A stretch of 22,692 nt of DNA from CAZNLH01 sp964573995. Its GTDB lineage: Bacteria; Gemmatimonadota; CAZMKB01; CAZNLH01. Positions 14,830-22,692 of this stretch are shown here, in pieces. Within the stretch, counting starts at the first letter, position 1, and each line of letters opens with the position of its first letter. Under the pieces are notes generated by a model, which was not told the DNA's origin, searched no databases, and worked only from the letters and a program-made list of their open reading frames with translations. The stretch spans positions 1 through 22,692 of the forward strand of contig CAZNLH010000035.1 of the NCBI GenBank assembly GCA_964573995.1, in the 5' to 3' direction. The translations under genes and the position numbers were made by a program.

Positions 14830-15737
14830 TGCCCACCCTTTCTTTCTTCGAGCCTCTCTATCCTCCCCCTGATATCGGCCATTACCTCGGCGAGAAATCC
14901 CACGGCAAAGAGTATCAGTCCGGAGACGATCAAGAGGGTTACCAGGTACGCCAGCGGCCTGTATCCGTGATGGAGGATGAAACGAAGGTACAGGGCGTAG
15001 CATCCCACCAGGAAACCCAACACGAAGAGGACGGCGCCTGTTGAGCCGAACAGCAACATGGGTTTCGACATGAACGATAATTGAAACTTCACCACGATCA
15101 GGTCGAAGAACCCCACAGGGATCCGCCATACACTGTACTTGGTCTCTCCATGCAACCTCGGTGAGAGTCTGATCCTGATCTCCCGGATACGATACCCGCA
15201 GTCCGCCGCGAGCGCGACCATGTATCGGTGCCACCCCTTGCGCAGGACCATGCCCTCTATGACCTCCTTTCGAAAGGCCTTCATGGAATTCAGGTCATGG
15301 ACATCGAGCCCGAAGAGAAGCCTTGAGAGGAAGTTGTAGATCATGGACACGGTCCGCTTGTTGTACTTCCCCTGCTTCCATCCCGTAACGACATCGGCGC
15401 CGTCTTCTATTTCCCTGATCATTCGCGGGACATCGTCCGGGTGAAATTGCATATCGGCGTCGTATACGAGATAGACATCTCCGCGAGCAGCCTCGAATCC
15501 CTTCACCAGTGCCCCTGTCTTCCCGCAGTTCACCCTGAGCCTCGCGGACCCGACCTCCTTATACATGCCCTCCGCCTCGAGGATTCTCTTCCATGTCCCA
15601 TCCGTGCTACCGTCGTCAACGATAATGACCTCGGCGTCGAGCCCTTCCCTCCGGATCATGCCGGTCAGTCCCTCCGCCATGGGGAGGATGTTCTCTTCTT
15701 CATTGAAGGCCGGTACGATAATCGAGACTCTCATCAT
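14826..15737 (-). CDS. Membrane GT2 glycosyltransferase, GtrB/CsbB-like (303 aa)
   Basis: Predicted to charge undecaprenyl phosphate with a single sugar. The cytoplasmic GT-A domain (1-220) has VSIIVPAFNEEENILPM, VIIVDDGSTDGTW (37-49), NCGKTGALVKGFEAARGD (70-87), the catalytic YDADMQFHPDD (92-102) and LNSMKAFRKEV (149-159). Two transmembrane helices follow (about 227-252 and 263-286) and a charged tail, exactly the GtrB/CsbB/ArnC layout. It starts with tandem ATGs (15737, 15734) without a clear ribosome-binding site. It lies just downstream of the YfhO-like gene, the pairing known for CsbB-YfhO, and its stop overlaps wecB. A good sigma-70 promoter stands in the 126-nt gap before it. Confidence 0.92.
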   Translation of the reverse strand: MMRVSIIVPAFNEEENILPMAEGLTGMIRREGLDAEVIIVDDGSTDGTWKRILEAEGMYKEVGSARLRVNCGKTGALVKGFEAARGDVYLVYDADMQFHPDDVPRMIREIEDGADVVTGWKQGKYNKRTVSMIYNFLSRLLFGLDVHDLNSMKAFRKEVIEGMVLRKGWHRYMVALAADCGYRIREIRIRLSPRLHGETKYSVWRIPVGFFDLIVVKFQLSFMSKPMLLFGSTGAVLFVLGFLVGCYALYLRFILHHGYRPLAYLVTLLIVSGLILFAVGFLAEVMADIRGRIERLEERKGGQ

Positions 15738-15788
15738 CAGATTGTAGTGTTACGGGCCATTCGTCGTCGATAATTCATATTAAACGTA

Positions 15789-15817
15789 AATATATAACAT
15801 CTGTACTGAAATCGCAA
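15789..15817 (-). promoter_or_regulatory. Sigma-70 type promoter of the GT2-wecB-dapF transcription unit
   Basis: The minus strand has TTGCGA (15817-15812), 17 nt, TATATT (15794-15789) in an AT-rich stretch. The start would be near 15782, giving a leader of about 45 nt to the ATG at 15737. This allows the lower half of the cluster to be expressed independently of the YfhO gene. Confidence 0.5.
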
Positions 15818-15863
15818 AACTATCCCCGCAGGGCCGCTCACGGGCCGCGTAAAAAGTCTCCGC

Positions 15864-18317
15864 TTAAAATTTCCGCTTCCTCCAGCCGTAGACGAGCAGG
15901 ACCATCATACCGAACGAGATGAATGTCAGAATCTCCCCGATGCGCAAGGCCGATGACCGATAGACAAATTCCACCTTGTGAGGACCTGCCGTCAGGGCGA
16001 CCCCCTTCAATACATAATCTACATGCAGGAGATTCCGCCTGGAACCATCTACGAAGACCTTCCAGTCCGGGTGATAATTCTCGCTGATGACGAGGATGCC
16101 CGGTACCTTGAGGTTCACAGAGCAGGTTAGGTGTTGCGGTTCACTTTCAACGACTTTCACCCCGGAGAGCGTATCGGGACAATCGGTGCAATGGATACCC
16201 GGGTCCCTTTCGAGGACCACGGCATGCCGGTGGTCAAAGCCCGGGTCGAGGACCCTCTTCAAGGCGTCTTCCTCCCCATCGGCGACCTCGAAGCGATGGG
16301 CTACAAATGCCCTCGGCAACACCCCTGGGTTCAAGTAGATATCATATGAGCCCGAAAAGACCTTACGGTATCCCTCCAAGTACCTGAGGAACGCCGTGAC
16401 CCTGCCCCTTTCTACCTGTGAAAGGTGTGAAAGGTCCCCTGGAAGACGGGGGACAATGATGTATTTCACATTCAATATATCCAGGAGCCCCCTGTACCGA
16501 AATAGGTTCACCGGATTGAACATAACGCTTTCACCGGCACCGATGAATCGCTGGTAACGCCTGGGGGGATTTGCCCCGTACCCCCCGATCGTATCGATCC
16601 CATTGAGGAGCAGGAGGCCGTCTTTGTCGTGACGATACTGGACCGGGAACACGCGGAACCGCTCGGAATCGGTCCGAAGGTACCTGACGACATCGTCCTC
16701 CGCGAAGTATTGCTCATGTGACGGGGCGGGTTTCAGGTATTTCCGGTCGACGTTCCACTGGTCCAGCAGTGTAACAAAGATCAGCCCGCAGACGAATTGC
16801 CACGCTGTTATCTTCCCGCTCCTGAATAGATAGATGCCCAAGAAGAGAGAAAGTGAAATCAGGAATGCGATCCACAAGCGCGATTGGACCCCAGGGAGGT
16901 TGTGATACAGCAACCCAACCCTCCTGGTCCTCTCAGCTGCTCCGTATGCCTTCTGGATAGGATCGCCAACCAGGCCGGCGATCCAACCGGAAATCCCCCC
17001 ACCGAAGAGCGTAAAAAGGATGGAGGCAACAAAGATTGCCACCGTGAGCACGCCTATGATCTTATAGAGATTCCTCTCATCTCCCTCTCCCTCGAGGATC
17101 CCCTGAAGGCCGATCCCCGCAAGCACGATCATGCCGAAAGATGAAATAAAGAACAGCATTGCTGGAGCGCGAAATTTTGTAAGGAGTGGAAGGACGTGGT
17201 ACGGAACCTCGTAAAACGGGGTGTTCCCCCCGTAAGAGAAGAGGAGGAAAATGACAACATAGGCGGCAAAAAACCGGACCCACCCCCTCCTCCACAGCCA
17301 TACCACCGCGATGATTGCAAGGAGGAGCGGGAGCACACCTGTAAACTCGTTGCTCAATTTAAAGTAATTCAATCCCCAGTAATTGTCAAGGATGCCTGAG
17401 AAGTTGGGGACCAGGAGGTCCACAGTCTCAGCGATCGGCAAGGACCAGGAAGTTGCATATTCGTAGCCTCGCTCCACTCCCCGAGCCCCCTGGGCGAGAC
17501 CCGAATAGGGAGGGATGTACTTTACCGCCGCAACCCCGGATGCCATGATTATCGCCAGGCAGAAATAGAGGGCCAATTTGAACCGCTGGTCCCACCCTCC
17601 CTCCGCGCGAGCGAACAGGTAATACAAGATGAAGAGGGCCATGGAAACAAGCCCAATGTAACTCATCTGGAAGTGGCCGCCGAGGAGGTGGAGGCCCAGG
17701 AAACCGCCGAACAGGAGGAACCCACCAAGTGATCGGCCCCTCAAGGCCCTAAAGAGAAAATAAAAGGAGACGGGTAAAAGCGCCGCGGCGATCATCCGCC
17801 CGAGATGGCCGGCGTAAGTGGTCGTGAGGATGACACCCGAGAACTCGTAGGCCACCCCGGCAAAGAGCGACGGCCATACCCCGCACTTCATGAGCCTCAG
17901 GAGATAGAAGATCCCGATGCCGCCTATAGAGGCATGGAGACTGAAGAGGATGACCCTCTGCAGGTTAGTGGGCAATACCGAGGTAAGAAGATTCAGGGGA
18001 TAGAAGAAGGTGTCTCCATATGCGGTGACAATGGAAAATCCGCTGAAGAGATGGGGCATCCAGCAAGGATAGTTCCCGGTCGACAGGAAGTTGGACTTCT
18101 GCCAGAACATTCGCGCGTATCCGCCGGTGGGAATCCAATCGGTCCCGAAGATCATCCGACCCTGGTCGAAGAGGTAGGGAGAGAAATAGATCAAGGAGAG
18201 CAGGACCAACAGGGCGACCGCGAAGAGGTGCATTTGCCTCGGGTAACCGGGAGATGGGGTACGCCCTTCCCTGGTTGTTACTTTCCGCTTCTTTCCTTTT
18301 TCCCTTACCCTTTTCAT
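15864..18317 (-). CDS. YfhO-like polytopic membrane GT-C glycosyltransferase (817 aa)
   Basis: A large inner-membrane protein resembling the YfhO family, which transfers sugars from polyprenyl-phosphate carriers to extracytoplasmic acceptors. A very basic N-terminus (KRVREKGKKRK) precedes the first helix (30-48). The first outer loop has the acidic FGTDW (D60) and YPCWMPHLFSGFSIVTAYGDTFFYP (84-107), typical of GT-C enzymes. About a dozen helices follow to residue ~520. A long soluble region (about 530-780) includes FRVFPVQYRHDKDG, NVKYIIVPR and ENYHPDWKVFVDG. A last helix (790-810) ends in basic YGWRKRKF. The ATG at 18317 has only weak AGG upstream. It is followed by its likely partner, the GtrB/CsbB-like GT2. 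Confidence 0.85.
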   Translation of the reverse strand: MKRVREKGKKRKVTTREGRTPSPGYPRQMHLFAVALLVLLSLIYFSPYLFDQGRMIFGTDWIPTGGYARMFWQKSNFLSTGNYPCWMPHLFSGFSIVTAYGDTFFYPLNLLTSVLPTNLQRVILFSLHASIGGIGIFYLLRLMKCGVWPSLFAGVAYEFSGVILTTTYAGHLGRMIAAALLPVSFYFLFRALRGRSLGGFLLFGGFLGLHLLGGHFQMSYIGLVSMALFILYYLFARAEGGWDQRFKLALYFCLAIIMASGVAAVKYIPPYSGLAQGARGVERGYEYATSWSLPIAETVDLLVPNFSGILDNYWGLNYFKLSNEFTGVLPLLLAIIAVVWLWRRGWVRFFAAYVVIFLLFSYGGNTPFYEVPYHVLPLLTKFRAPAMLFFISSFGMIVLAGIGLQGILEGEGDERNLYKIIGVLTVAIFVASILFTLFGGGISGWIAGLVGDPIQKAYGAAERTRRVGLLYHNLPGVQSRLWIAFLISLSLFLGIYLFRSGKITAWQFVCGLIFVTLLDQWNVDRKYLKPAPSHEQYFAEDDVVRYLRTDSERFRVFPVQYRHDKDGLLLLNGIDTIGGYGANPPRRYQRFIGAGESVMFNPVNLFRYRGLLDILNVKYIIVPRLPGDLSHLSQVERGRVTAFLRYLEGYRKVFSGSYDIYLNPGVLPRAFVAHRFEVADGEEDALKRVLDPGFDHRHAVVLERDPGIHCTDCPDTLSGVKVVESEPQHLTCSVNLKVPGILVISENYHPDWKVFVDGSRRNLLHVDYVLKGVALTAGPHKVEFVYRSSALRIGEILTFISFGMMVLLVYGWRKRKF

Positions 18318-18418
18318 CCTATCACGTTAACCTTGCAAATATCCCCCCGTCCACCCACCGGCGCGGATGCCGGCAATCCACTACGAAGCACCCATTCGCC
18401 TCGTTCCATCGATCCGCA

Positions 18419-19897
18419 CTACTCCACCCCATCCATTGCGTTCAACAGGCTCTTTCCGTCCATGTAACCGGGTACAGGAACACCCATGATCTCCAGTATC
18501 GTGGGCGCTACATCCAGGATTCTCGCCCCCTCGATTCGCTTTCCACCGGGGAAGAGAGGTCCATGCCCGACGAACATGCCGTTCATGCGGTGAGTCCCGG
18601 AACGAGATTCGACCTTGTAATCCGTTACTATCTTGTTGTCGGAGGTCAGCAGTGGATACGCCAGGTACGAGAAGTTCTTCATCACTATGAAGAGATCGGG
18701 GGCATCATCTATATAATCTCCCCAGTAGACCTCCTCTTTGGGGTATATGTGGTCTACGATCTTCTCGCCAGTCTCTTCGTCTTTGATTTCATAGAGTTCC
18801 CCGATCAGCCGGTCCCTGAATTGGAAGTAGTCCAGGCGGTGCTTCTCTACGACGGGCCTGTTGACGAAGATTTGCCCCACGTGTCCACGGGAATAGGCGA
18901 GGGTCTTCTCCCAATCCACGTCCCGATACGACAGGAATGAGTCCAGGACCCTGTACCTGAGCTCGATCGGGATGCTGCGCGTCCTTGCCGTCAACTTGAA
19001 CTTCTTCACGATCCCGTAGAGGTTGTTCGGGGTCAGGCCCTGCATAAAGACGAACTTTTTCAGGAAACTCCTCTTCCTGAACACCAGAAACCCGCGTTTC
19101 ATCAGGTAGAGATTGAGGTTGACGTTTTTTCTAAGCGGCCCAAAGCCATGATCCGACAGGAGGATCACGTGGATATCCTCTTTACTTATGCAATCGAGCA
19201 GCCTCCCGATAGAACGATCGACGAGCGAGTATGCCCGGTAAATCCCGTCTCCGAACTCTCCACCCTCCTCCATGTGCCGCCACAGGAAATGAGACAGGCC
19301 GTCAGTTATAGTGAAGACGGTCATGAAGAGGTCCCAATTCTTCCTGAGCAGGTAAAGGGCGCTCTTCTCCACGATGTCGTGCCACTTCGAAATTTCCTCG
19401 ATGTATGACGCCTCTCTACCGATCTGGGGACCGATCGACATCGAGGTCCTGTACTTCTCGCCAATGTGCCCCTCCACCTCGCCGAGCAATTCCGGAGGGT
19501 AACTGATCGGACCCTTCCCGCTCAATATTCCACCTATAAGGTAACCGTTGATCCTGGGAGGGGGATAGGTGATCGGAACGTGTAGGACGACCAGCCTCTT
19601 GTCTTGCCGGGACAGTATCTCCCACAGCGTGTCGATACGGATTGAATCGTAGTTGATCAGGTGGATCGTCTCGAAACCGGACTTCATGAAGTCGAAGACC
19701 CCGTGCTTGCCCGGGTTGACACCCGTCATGAAGGAGGCCCATGCGGGACCCGTGAGCGGAGGGATAATGCTCTCCAGTTCTCCCGATGTCCCCTCCCTGA
19801 TCAACCTGCCGATTGTGGGGAGTTTCCCTTCCTCAACCCACGGGCGAACCAAGTCCATCGTCCCTCCATCAATTCCCACAACAAGCAACTTGCTCAT
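18419..19897 (-). CDS. Alkaline-phosphatase-superfamily phosphohydrolase/phosphodiesterase, COG3379-like (492 aa)
   Basis: A type I phosphodiesterase/nucleotide pyrophosphatase-like metalloenzyme. All expected two-metal ligands and the nucleophile are present: D10 (VGIDGGT), Thr49 (IPPLTGPAWASFMTG), D199 and H203 (TDGLSH), D249-H250 (LLSDHGFG) and H436 (SGTHRMNG). NPGKHGVFDF (61-70) is a family signature. No signal peptide or helix precedes D10, so it appears cytoplasmic, unlike most secreted NPPs. It may act on a phosphosugar, nucleotide sugar or lipid-linked intermediate; the substrate is not known. TAGGGGAGGAAG upstream of the ATG at 19897 is one of the strongest ribosome-binding sites in the window. 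It is a paralogue of the protein at 20874-22409 and 32 nt behind the flippase-like gene. Confidence 0.87.
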   Translation of the reverse strand: MSKLLVVGIDGGTMDLVRPWVEEGKLPTIGRLIREGTSGELESIIPPLTGPAWASFMTGVNPGKHGVFDFMKSGFETIHLINYDSIRIDTLWEILSRQDKRLVVLHVPITYPPPRINGYLIGGILSGKGPISYPPELLGEVEGHIGEKYRTSMSIGPQIGREASYIEEISKWHDIVEKSALYLLRKNWDLFMTVFTITDGLSHFLWRHMEEGGEFGDGIYRAYSLVDRSIGRLLDCISKEDIHVILLSDHGFGPLRKNVNLNLYLMKRGFLVFRKRSFLKKFVFMQGLTPNNLYGIVKKFKLTARTRSIPIELRYRVLDSFLSYRDVDWEKTLAYSRGHVGQIFVNRPVVEKHRLDYFQFRDRLIGELYEIKDEETGEKIVDHIYPKEEVYWGDYIDDAPDLFIVMKNFSYLAYPLLTSDNKIVTDYKVESRSGTHRMNGMFVGHGPLFPGGKRIEGARILDVAPTILEIMGVPVPGYMDGKSLLNAMDGVE

Positions 19898-19929
19898 AAT
19901 CTTCCTCCCCTACGGGGTTGCAGTGCGGA

Positions 19930-20877
19930 TCAGCGCCTGTAATTCCTTATGGCCGTCAACGGCTTCCAGATAAATGGAATCATTACCAGAGCCCAGAATA
20001 TGGCGGACATCCTCATCAATAACGAACACATGATCGCAACAGAAGGGCTGATATGGAAGATCCCGGTTACGTATATCAGCAGCCCTTCGGTCACCCCCAG
20101 GTTGGCCGGGGTCAGGGTGACCATCATGGACAGGGGGATCAGGGAAGAGATCAGTAACCCTTGATAGAATGACAGCCCTGATGACAACGCATGAAAACAC
20201 AGCAGGATCCAGCAAAACCTGATGCTCGAGTTCGCGAAGGCGGTAAAGATCAACCTCTTTCTTACCCCTTCGTGCCCCAGCAGTCCTGCACCCTTCTTCA
20301 TAAAACGACTAAACACGCAAAACCTTCCCCCCACAGGTAAGACGGGAGATATCTGGATGAGTGCCGAAAGGAACAATGCGGATACGAGGACCGAAAAAAT
20401 AGCCCCCGGCAGGGACCCTTCCTTCTCCCAGAGCAGGAAGAGAGCGGTAAGTCCCAAGATCGAATCGACAAAGAATATCGTACCGAACCGTGCGAGTGAT
20501 ATCTTCGCAAAATCGCGGATGGCTATCGAGTGCTTCTTCTTCAGGTAGAGGGCCCGCAACCCGATTCCACCCCTCATCGGCAGCGAATAATTGCCTATCG
20601 TCGATATCATGGAAATGAGGAAGCCCTCGGCCACCTTTACCCTCGCGCCTAACGGCGCAGTCAGCGTGATGGTAAAGAAACCGCGTATACCCATCGAAAG
20701 AAACGCCAGGGCAAGTATCCCGGCCAACTCCCTCGGAGAGACGTGCAGCAACTTTGCAAAGTTGGAACGGTGTGAATCGATGTACAGAACGAGCCATATT
20801 AGAAAGGTCGCCAAGATGACAATCGCGAGGACACTTCGTAGGATAGACCATCGGGATCTTTCCGCCTCTTCACTCAT
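19930..20877 (-). CDS. UPF0104 / AglD2-type flippase-like integral membrane protein (315 aa)
   Basis: A polytopic protein of the lysylphosphatidylglycerol-synthase transmembrane-region family (COG0392), without the catalytic domain of MprF. About seven or eight helices: 15-33, 48-65, 83-99, 127-147, 157-175, 215-232, 235-255, 280-302. The family motifs are visible: NYSLPMRGGIGLRALYLKKKHSI (98-120) and the later TPANLGVTEGLLIY (256-269). Members are proposed to move lipid-linked sugars or phospholipids across the membrane, but this is not settled. Its ATG (20877) overlaps the stop of the upstream phosphohydrolase gene (ATGA), so translation is coupled, and it is sandwiched between the two COG3379 paralogues. 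A flippase for polyprenyl-phosphate sugar is the natural guess here. Confidence 0.85.
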   Translation of the reverse strand: MSEEAERSRWSILRSVLAIVILATFLIWLVLYIDSHRSNFAKLLHVSPRELAGILALAFLSMGIRGFFTITLTAPLGARVKVAEGFLISMISTIGNYSLPMRGGIGLRALYLKKKHSIAIRDFAKISLARFGTIFFVDSILGLTALFLLWEKEGSLPGAIFSVLVSALFLSALIQISPVLPVGGRFCVFSRFMKKGAGLLGHEGVRKRLIFTAFANSSIRFCWILLCFHALSSGLSFYQGLLISSLIPLSMMVTLTPANLGVTEGLLIYVTGIFHISPSVAIMCSLLMRMSAIFWALVMIPFIWKPLTAIRNYRR

Positions 20878-22409
20878 TTAAAAATCTCATCGAGCGGGAT
20901 ACCGTCCATCTCCCTGGGCACTTCAAGGTCGAAAAAGTCGAGTATCGTGGGGGTGATATCCATTATCCCGGGATTCTCGAGGACCAATCCCTCCTTCACA
21001 CGATCACCATATGCCAGGACCACCCCATCGATGCGGTGGTCTCCGGATTTCCTGGTTAAGGGCCTGGAAAAGATATCGTTTGATGGTAAGGCGAACAATG
21101 TGGAAGAGGAGTAGGAAAAATCATCCAGCGAGAGGGTGATATCCGGGAGGAGATTCCTGTTGGGGCCCTGATAAATATCATCCCTGTACCAAACCCTGTC
21201 CAAGATATGAAGGCCCCGGTCCGGATCAATGATCCCCTTCAGTCCGGTGACGATCTCCTCCCTGATTCTCGGGATCTCCTCGACGCCGACGATTCCACCA
21301 GGGTGGTTCTCAACCGAATTCAAGTATATCTGACCGTAACTACCGAACGAAAAGGCCGTTGTCCTCTTCCAATCGATGTCATCAAAGGTATATCCAATCT
21401 TGGAGAATATCGATTTTTTCCGGTTCAGAGAGACCTTCGTCTCGATGCGCGCGAGGCCCAACTTGAAGATCAAGTTAATCACCGCCTGTGGGTGGAGGCC
21501 CACCTTGTACAATATCCGTTTAATCAAGGTTCCTGGTGTCTTCCTGAGTTTAAGATACCCCCTTTTTTTTAACCAGTTGTTGATGTAGATCCGCTTGATG
21601 AACGGGCCGGCCCCGTGATCCGACATTATCAAAAGGAGGGTGTCTTCATCAACGAACTCCAAGAAACGACCGATATACTCATCCATTAGTCTATATATCT
21701 CGAATATGCTGTCCCCGTATCTTGACCTGCCCTCTTCGCAATAATCCGGGTGATGGGGATCGATGTATTTCCAGAACCAATGCTGTACAAAGTCCGTCTC
21801 ATTGAAGACCATCATGAAAAAGTCCCATGGTTCACGACCGAGGAGGTACCGAGCAGTCCTGTTCCTCATATCGGCCAATCGAAAGAGTTCTTCCAGGTAG
21901 GCCCTTGCGTCCGCCTCTCGTTCAGAAAAACGAGCCCTTGCAGATATCCTGTAGTCGGGAATTGCTGAGAGGAGTTCCTCTCTAAAATCCGGGGGATATG
22001 TAAAATTAGACCTTGTGGATGGCGTCATCAGGCCGCTTATCATAACTCCGTTTACTTTTTCAGGTGGAAAGGTAAACGGAACGTTATATATGCAACACCG
22101 CAGCCCGTTCTCAGAAAGTATCCTCCATATCGACTTGTATTCATGGAAGCGGTTAAAATTGACCCGCTGTTGCCGGTTTTCATCCAGGTAGTAGAAATCA
22201 AATATCCCGTGCTTCCCAGGGTTGACACCAGTCTTAAACGAAGTCCATGCGCAAGGAGTCACCGGTGGAATCGTGCTCTGCAGCCTCCCCCAAGCCCCTT
22301 CCTCCATCATCCTCCCAAGGTTGGGGAGCCTCCCCTCGGACACCCAGGGAATTATGAGGTCGAATGTAGCACCGTCCAGACCGATGACTATGACCCTCGG
22401 TTTTCCCAT
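20874..22409 (-). CDS. Alkaline-phosphatase-superfamily phosphohydrolase/phosphodiesterase, COG3379-like, paralogue (511 aa)
   Basis: The same family as the protein at 18419-19897, with every catalytic residue retained: D12 (IGLDGAT), Thr51 (IPPVTPCAWTSFKTG), D206 and H210 (NETDFVQH), D264-H265 (IMSDHGAGP) and H458 (KSGDHRIDG). GKHGIFDFY and the later DIDWKRTTAFSFGSYGQIYLN correspond to GKHGVFDF and DVDWEKTLAYSRGHVGQIFVN in the paralogue. There is no signal peptide, so it is predicted cytoplasmic. The ATG at 22409 is preferred to a TTG one codon earlier; AAGGTG lies 8 nt upstream of it. The stop overlaps the flippase-like start. The two copies are clearly diverged, so they may act on different substrates or as a heteromer. 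Confidence 0.87.
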   Translation of the reverse strand: MGKPRVIVIGLDGATFDLIIPWVSEGRLPNLGRMMEEGAWGRLQSTIPPVTPCAWTSFKTGVNPGKHGIFDFYYLDENRQQRVNFNRFHEYKSIWRILSENGLRCCIYNVPFTFPPEKVNGVMISGLMTPSTRSNFTYPPDFREELLSAIPDYRISARARFSEREADARAYLEELFRLADMRNRTARYLLGREPWDFFMMVFNETDFVQHWFWKYIDPHHPDYCEEGRSRYGDSIFEIYRLMDEYIGRFLEFVDEDTLLLIMSDHGAGPFIKRIYINNWLKKRGYLKLRKTPGTLIKRILYKVGLHPQAVINLIFKLGLARIETKVSLNRKKSIFSKIGYTFDDIDWKRTTAFSFGSYGQIYLNSVENHPGGIVGVEEIPRIREEIVTGLKGIIDPDRGLHILDRVWYRDDIYQGPNRNLLPDITLSLDDFSYSSSTLFALPSNDIFSRPLTRKSGDHRIDGVVLAYGDRVKEGLVLENPGIMDITPTILDFFDLEVPREMDGIPLDEIFK

Positions 22410-22477
22410 CAACTATACACCTTGCCGATCCACCACAACGTTACTCATTGCGCAATAAACGTAATGAAACCGGAAAA

Positions 22478-22692
22478 TTACTTTCTAAGTAAGGCAATAT
22501 TACTATATTTAAATTCAACAATTTCATCATAATTATAATAAGGCAACACCTTCTTTATATCTCCCAGAGACCAGGTCCTGAGGTAGAAAAAGCGCTTTCT
22601 GTTCTTATCCGTAATAGGCGATAACACTAATATTCCGTTTGAGACAAGGGAATTATCTATGTTACGCAATGCGAAAGCGAACTTTGAATTAT
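22478..22692 (-). CDS. C-terminal fragment of a probable SAM-dependent methyltransferase (cut by window edge)
   Basis: The frame is open to the window end, leaving about 71 residues. ALRNIDNSLVSNGILVLSP resembles the strand-5 region of class I methyltransferases (an 'L..L.pgG.liL' pattern), and the sequence ends in a beta-rich tail (YDEIVEFKYSNIALLRK). SAM-binding motif I lies outside the window, so the call is moderate. Base composition here is about 34% GC over 22441-22692 by hand count, well below the genes to the left, with AT-ending codons dominating. It is on the same strand as the phosphohydrolase and 68 nt ahead of it, so it is probably part of the glycan cluster. Confidence 0.5.
   Translation of the reverse strand, partial: NSKFAFALRNIDNSLVSNGILVLSPITDKNRKRFFYLRTWSLGDIKKVLPYYNYDEIVEFKYSNIALLRK

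Noticed and set aside
14830..15234. N-terminal extension of the wecB frame by 135 codons
   Set aside because: It overlaps the GtrB-like gene, has no epimerase homology, and the GTG at 14829 has a ribosome-binding site and stop/start overlap.
15831..15848. GGGCCGC direct repeat after the YfhO-like gene as terminator or operator
   Set aside because: Two 7-bp copies 4 nt apart form no stable hairpin with a T-run; too short to claim function.
18358..18373. CCGGC/GCCGG hairpin between the phosphohydrolase and YfhO-like genes as terminator
   Set aside because: A 5-bp stem with a 6-nt loop followed by G-rich sequence rather than a T-run.
17805..18940. Two plus-strand frames of 220-228 codons opposite the YfhO-like and phosphohydrolase genes
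   Set aside because: Antisense shadows of clearly conserved genes, low-complexity composition, no motifs.
22447..22456. ATTGCGCAAT palindrome in the gap before the phosphohydrolase gene
   Set aside because: A single 10-bp palindrome without flanking symmetry or a promoter; no regulator can be assigned.

Overview
The window looks like chromosome of a Gram-negative, moderately GC-rich bacterium, most plausibly Desulfobacterota (classical Deltaproteobacteria) or a relative. This rests on a CheR-TPR/CheW/CheW/MCP chemosensory cluster, a near-perfect sigma-54 promoter, a meso-DAP gene (dapF), tRNAs with encoded CCA and a long surface-glycan gene array. The assignment is inference from gene content, not from a marker gene.

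Left block (1-3834, minus strand): a chemosensory operon read right to left. It encodes a receiver-GGDEF diguanylate cyclase, a CheR methyltransferase fused to TPRs, two CheW adaptors and the first 38 codons of a membrane chemoreceptor cut by the window edge. These are the parts of the Pseudomonas Wsp pathway in another order. A TGGCAC-N5-TTGCT element lies just upstream of the first gene. Next come two minus-strand serine tRNAs (GCU and UGA anticodons), then an orphan SAM methyltransferase divergent from a GT4 glycosyltransferase on the plus strand.

Middle block (6911-9627): a DnaA-type AAA+ ATPase without the DnaA DNA-binding domain, translationally coupled to an all-TPR protein, and divergent from an endonuclease III-type DNA glycosylase. 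Just beyond the glycosylase gene lies a perfect TTGACA-N17-TATAAT promoter pointing antisense across it.

Right block (9824-22692, all minus strand, about 13 kb): a surface-glycan array. In transcription order: the end of a probable methyltransferase; a COG3379-type alkaline-phosphatase-superfamily protein; a UPF0104/AglD2-type membrane protein; a second COG3379 paralogue; a YfhO-type polytopic GT-C protein; a GtrB/CsbB-type membrane GT2; a WecB-type UDP-GlcNAc 2-epimerase; a DPM1-type soluble GT2; a rhamnosyltransferase-like GT2; a polyprenyl-phosphate sugar-phosphate transferase; and dapF. Stop/start overlaps and gaps of 3-7 nt make 9824-15737 a very probable single transcription unit. Together the genes suggest lipid-carrier glycan synthesis: the phosphotransferase primes undecaprenyl phosphate, GT2 and GT4 enzymes extend or charge polyprenyl phosphate, and YfhO adds sugars outside the membrane. 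The two phosphohydrolase-like proteins beside the flippase-like protein have no obvious role.

No CRISPR array, insertion sequence, integrase or rRNA gene was seen. The right edge (22441-22692) is clearly AT-rich, about 34% GC by hand count.
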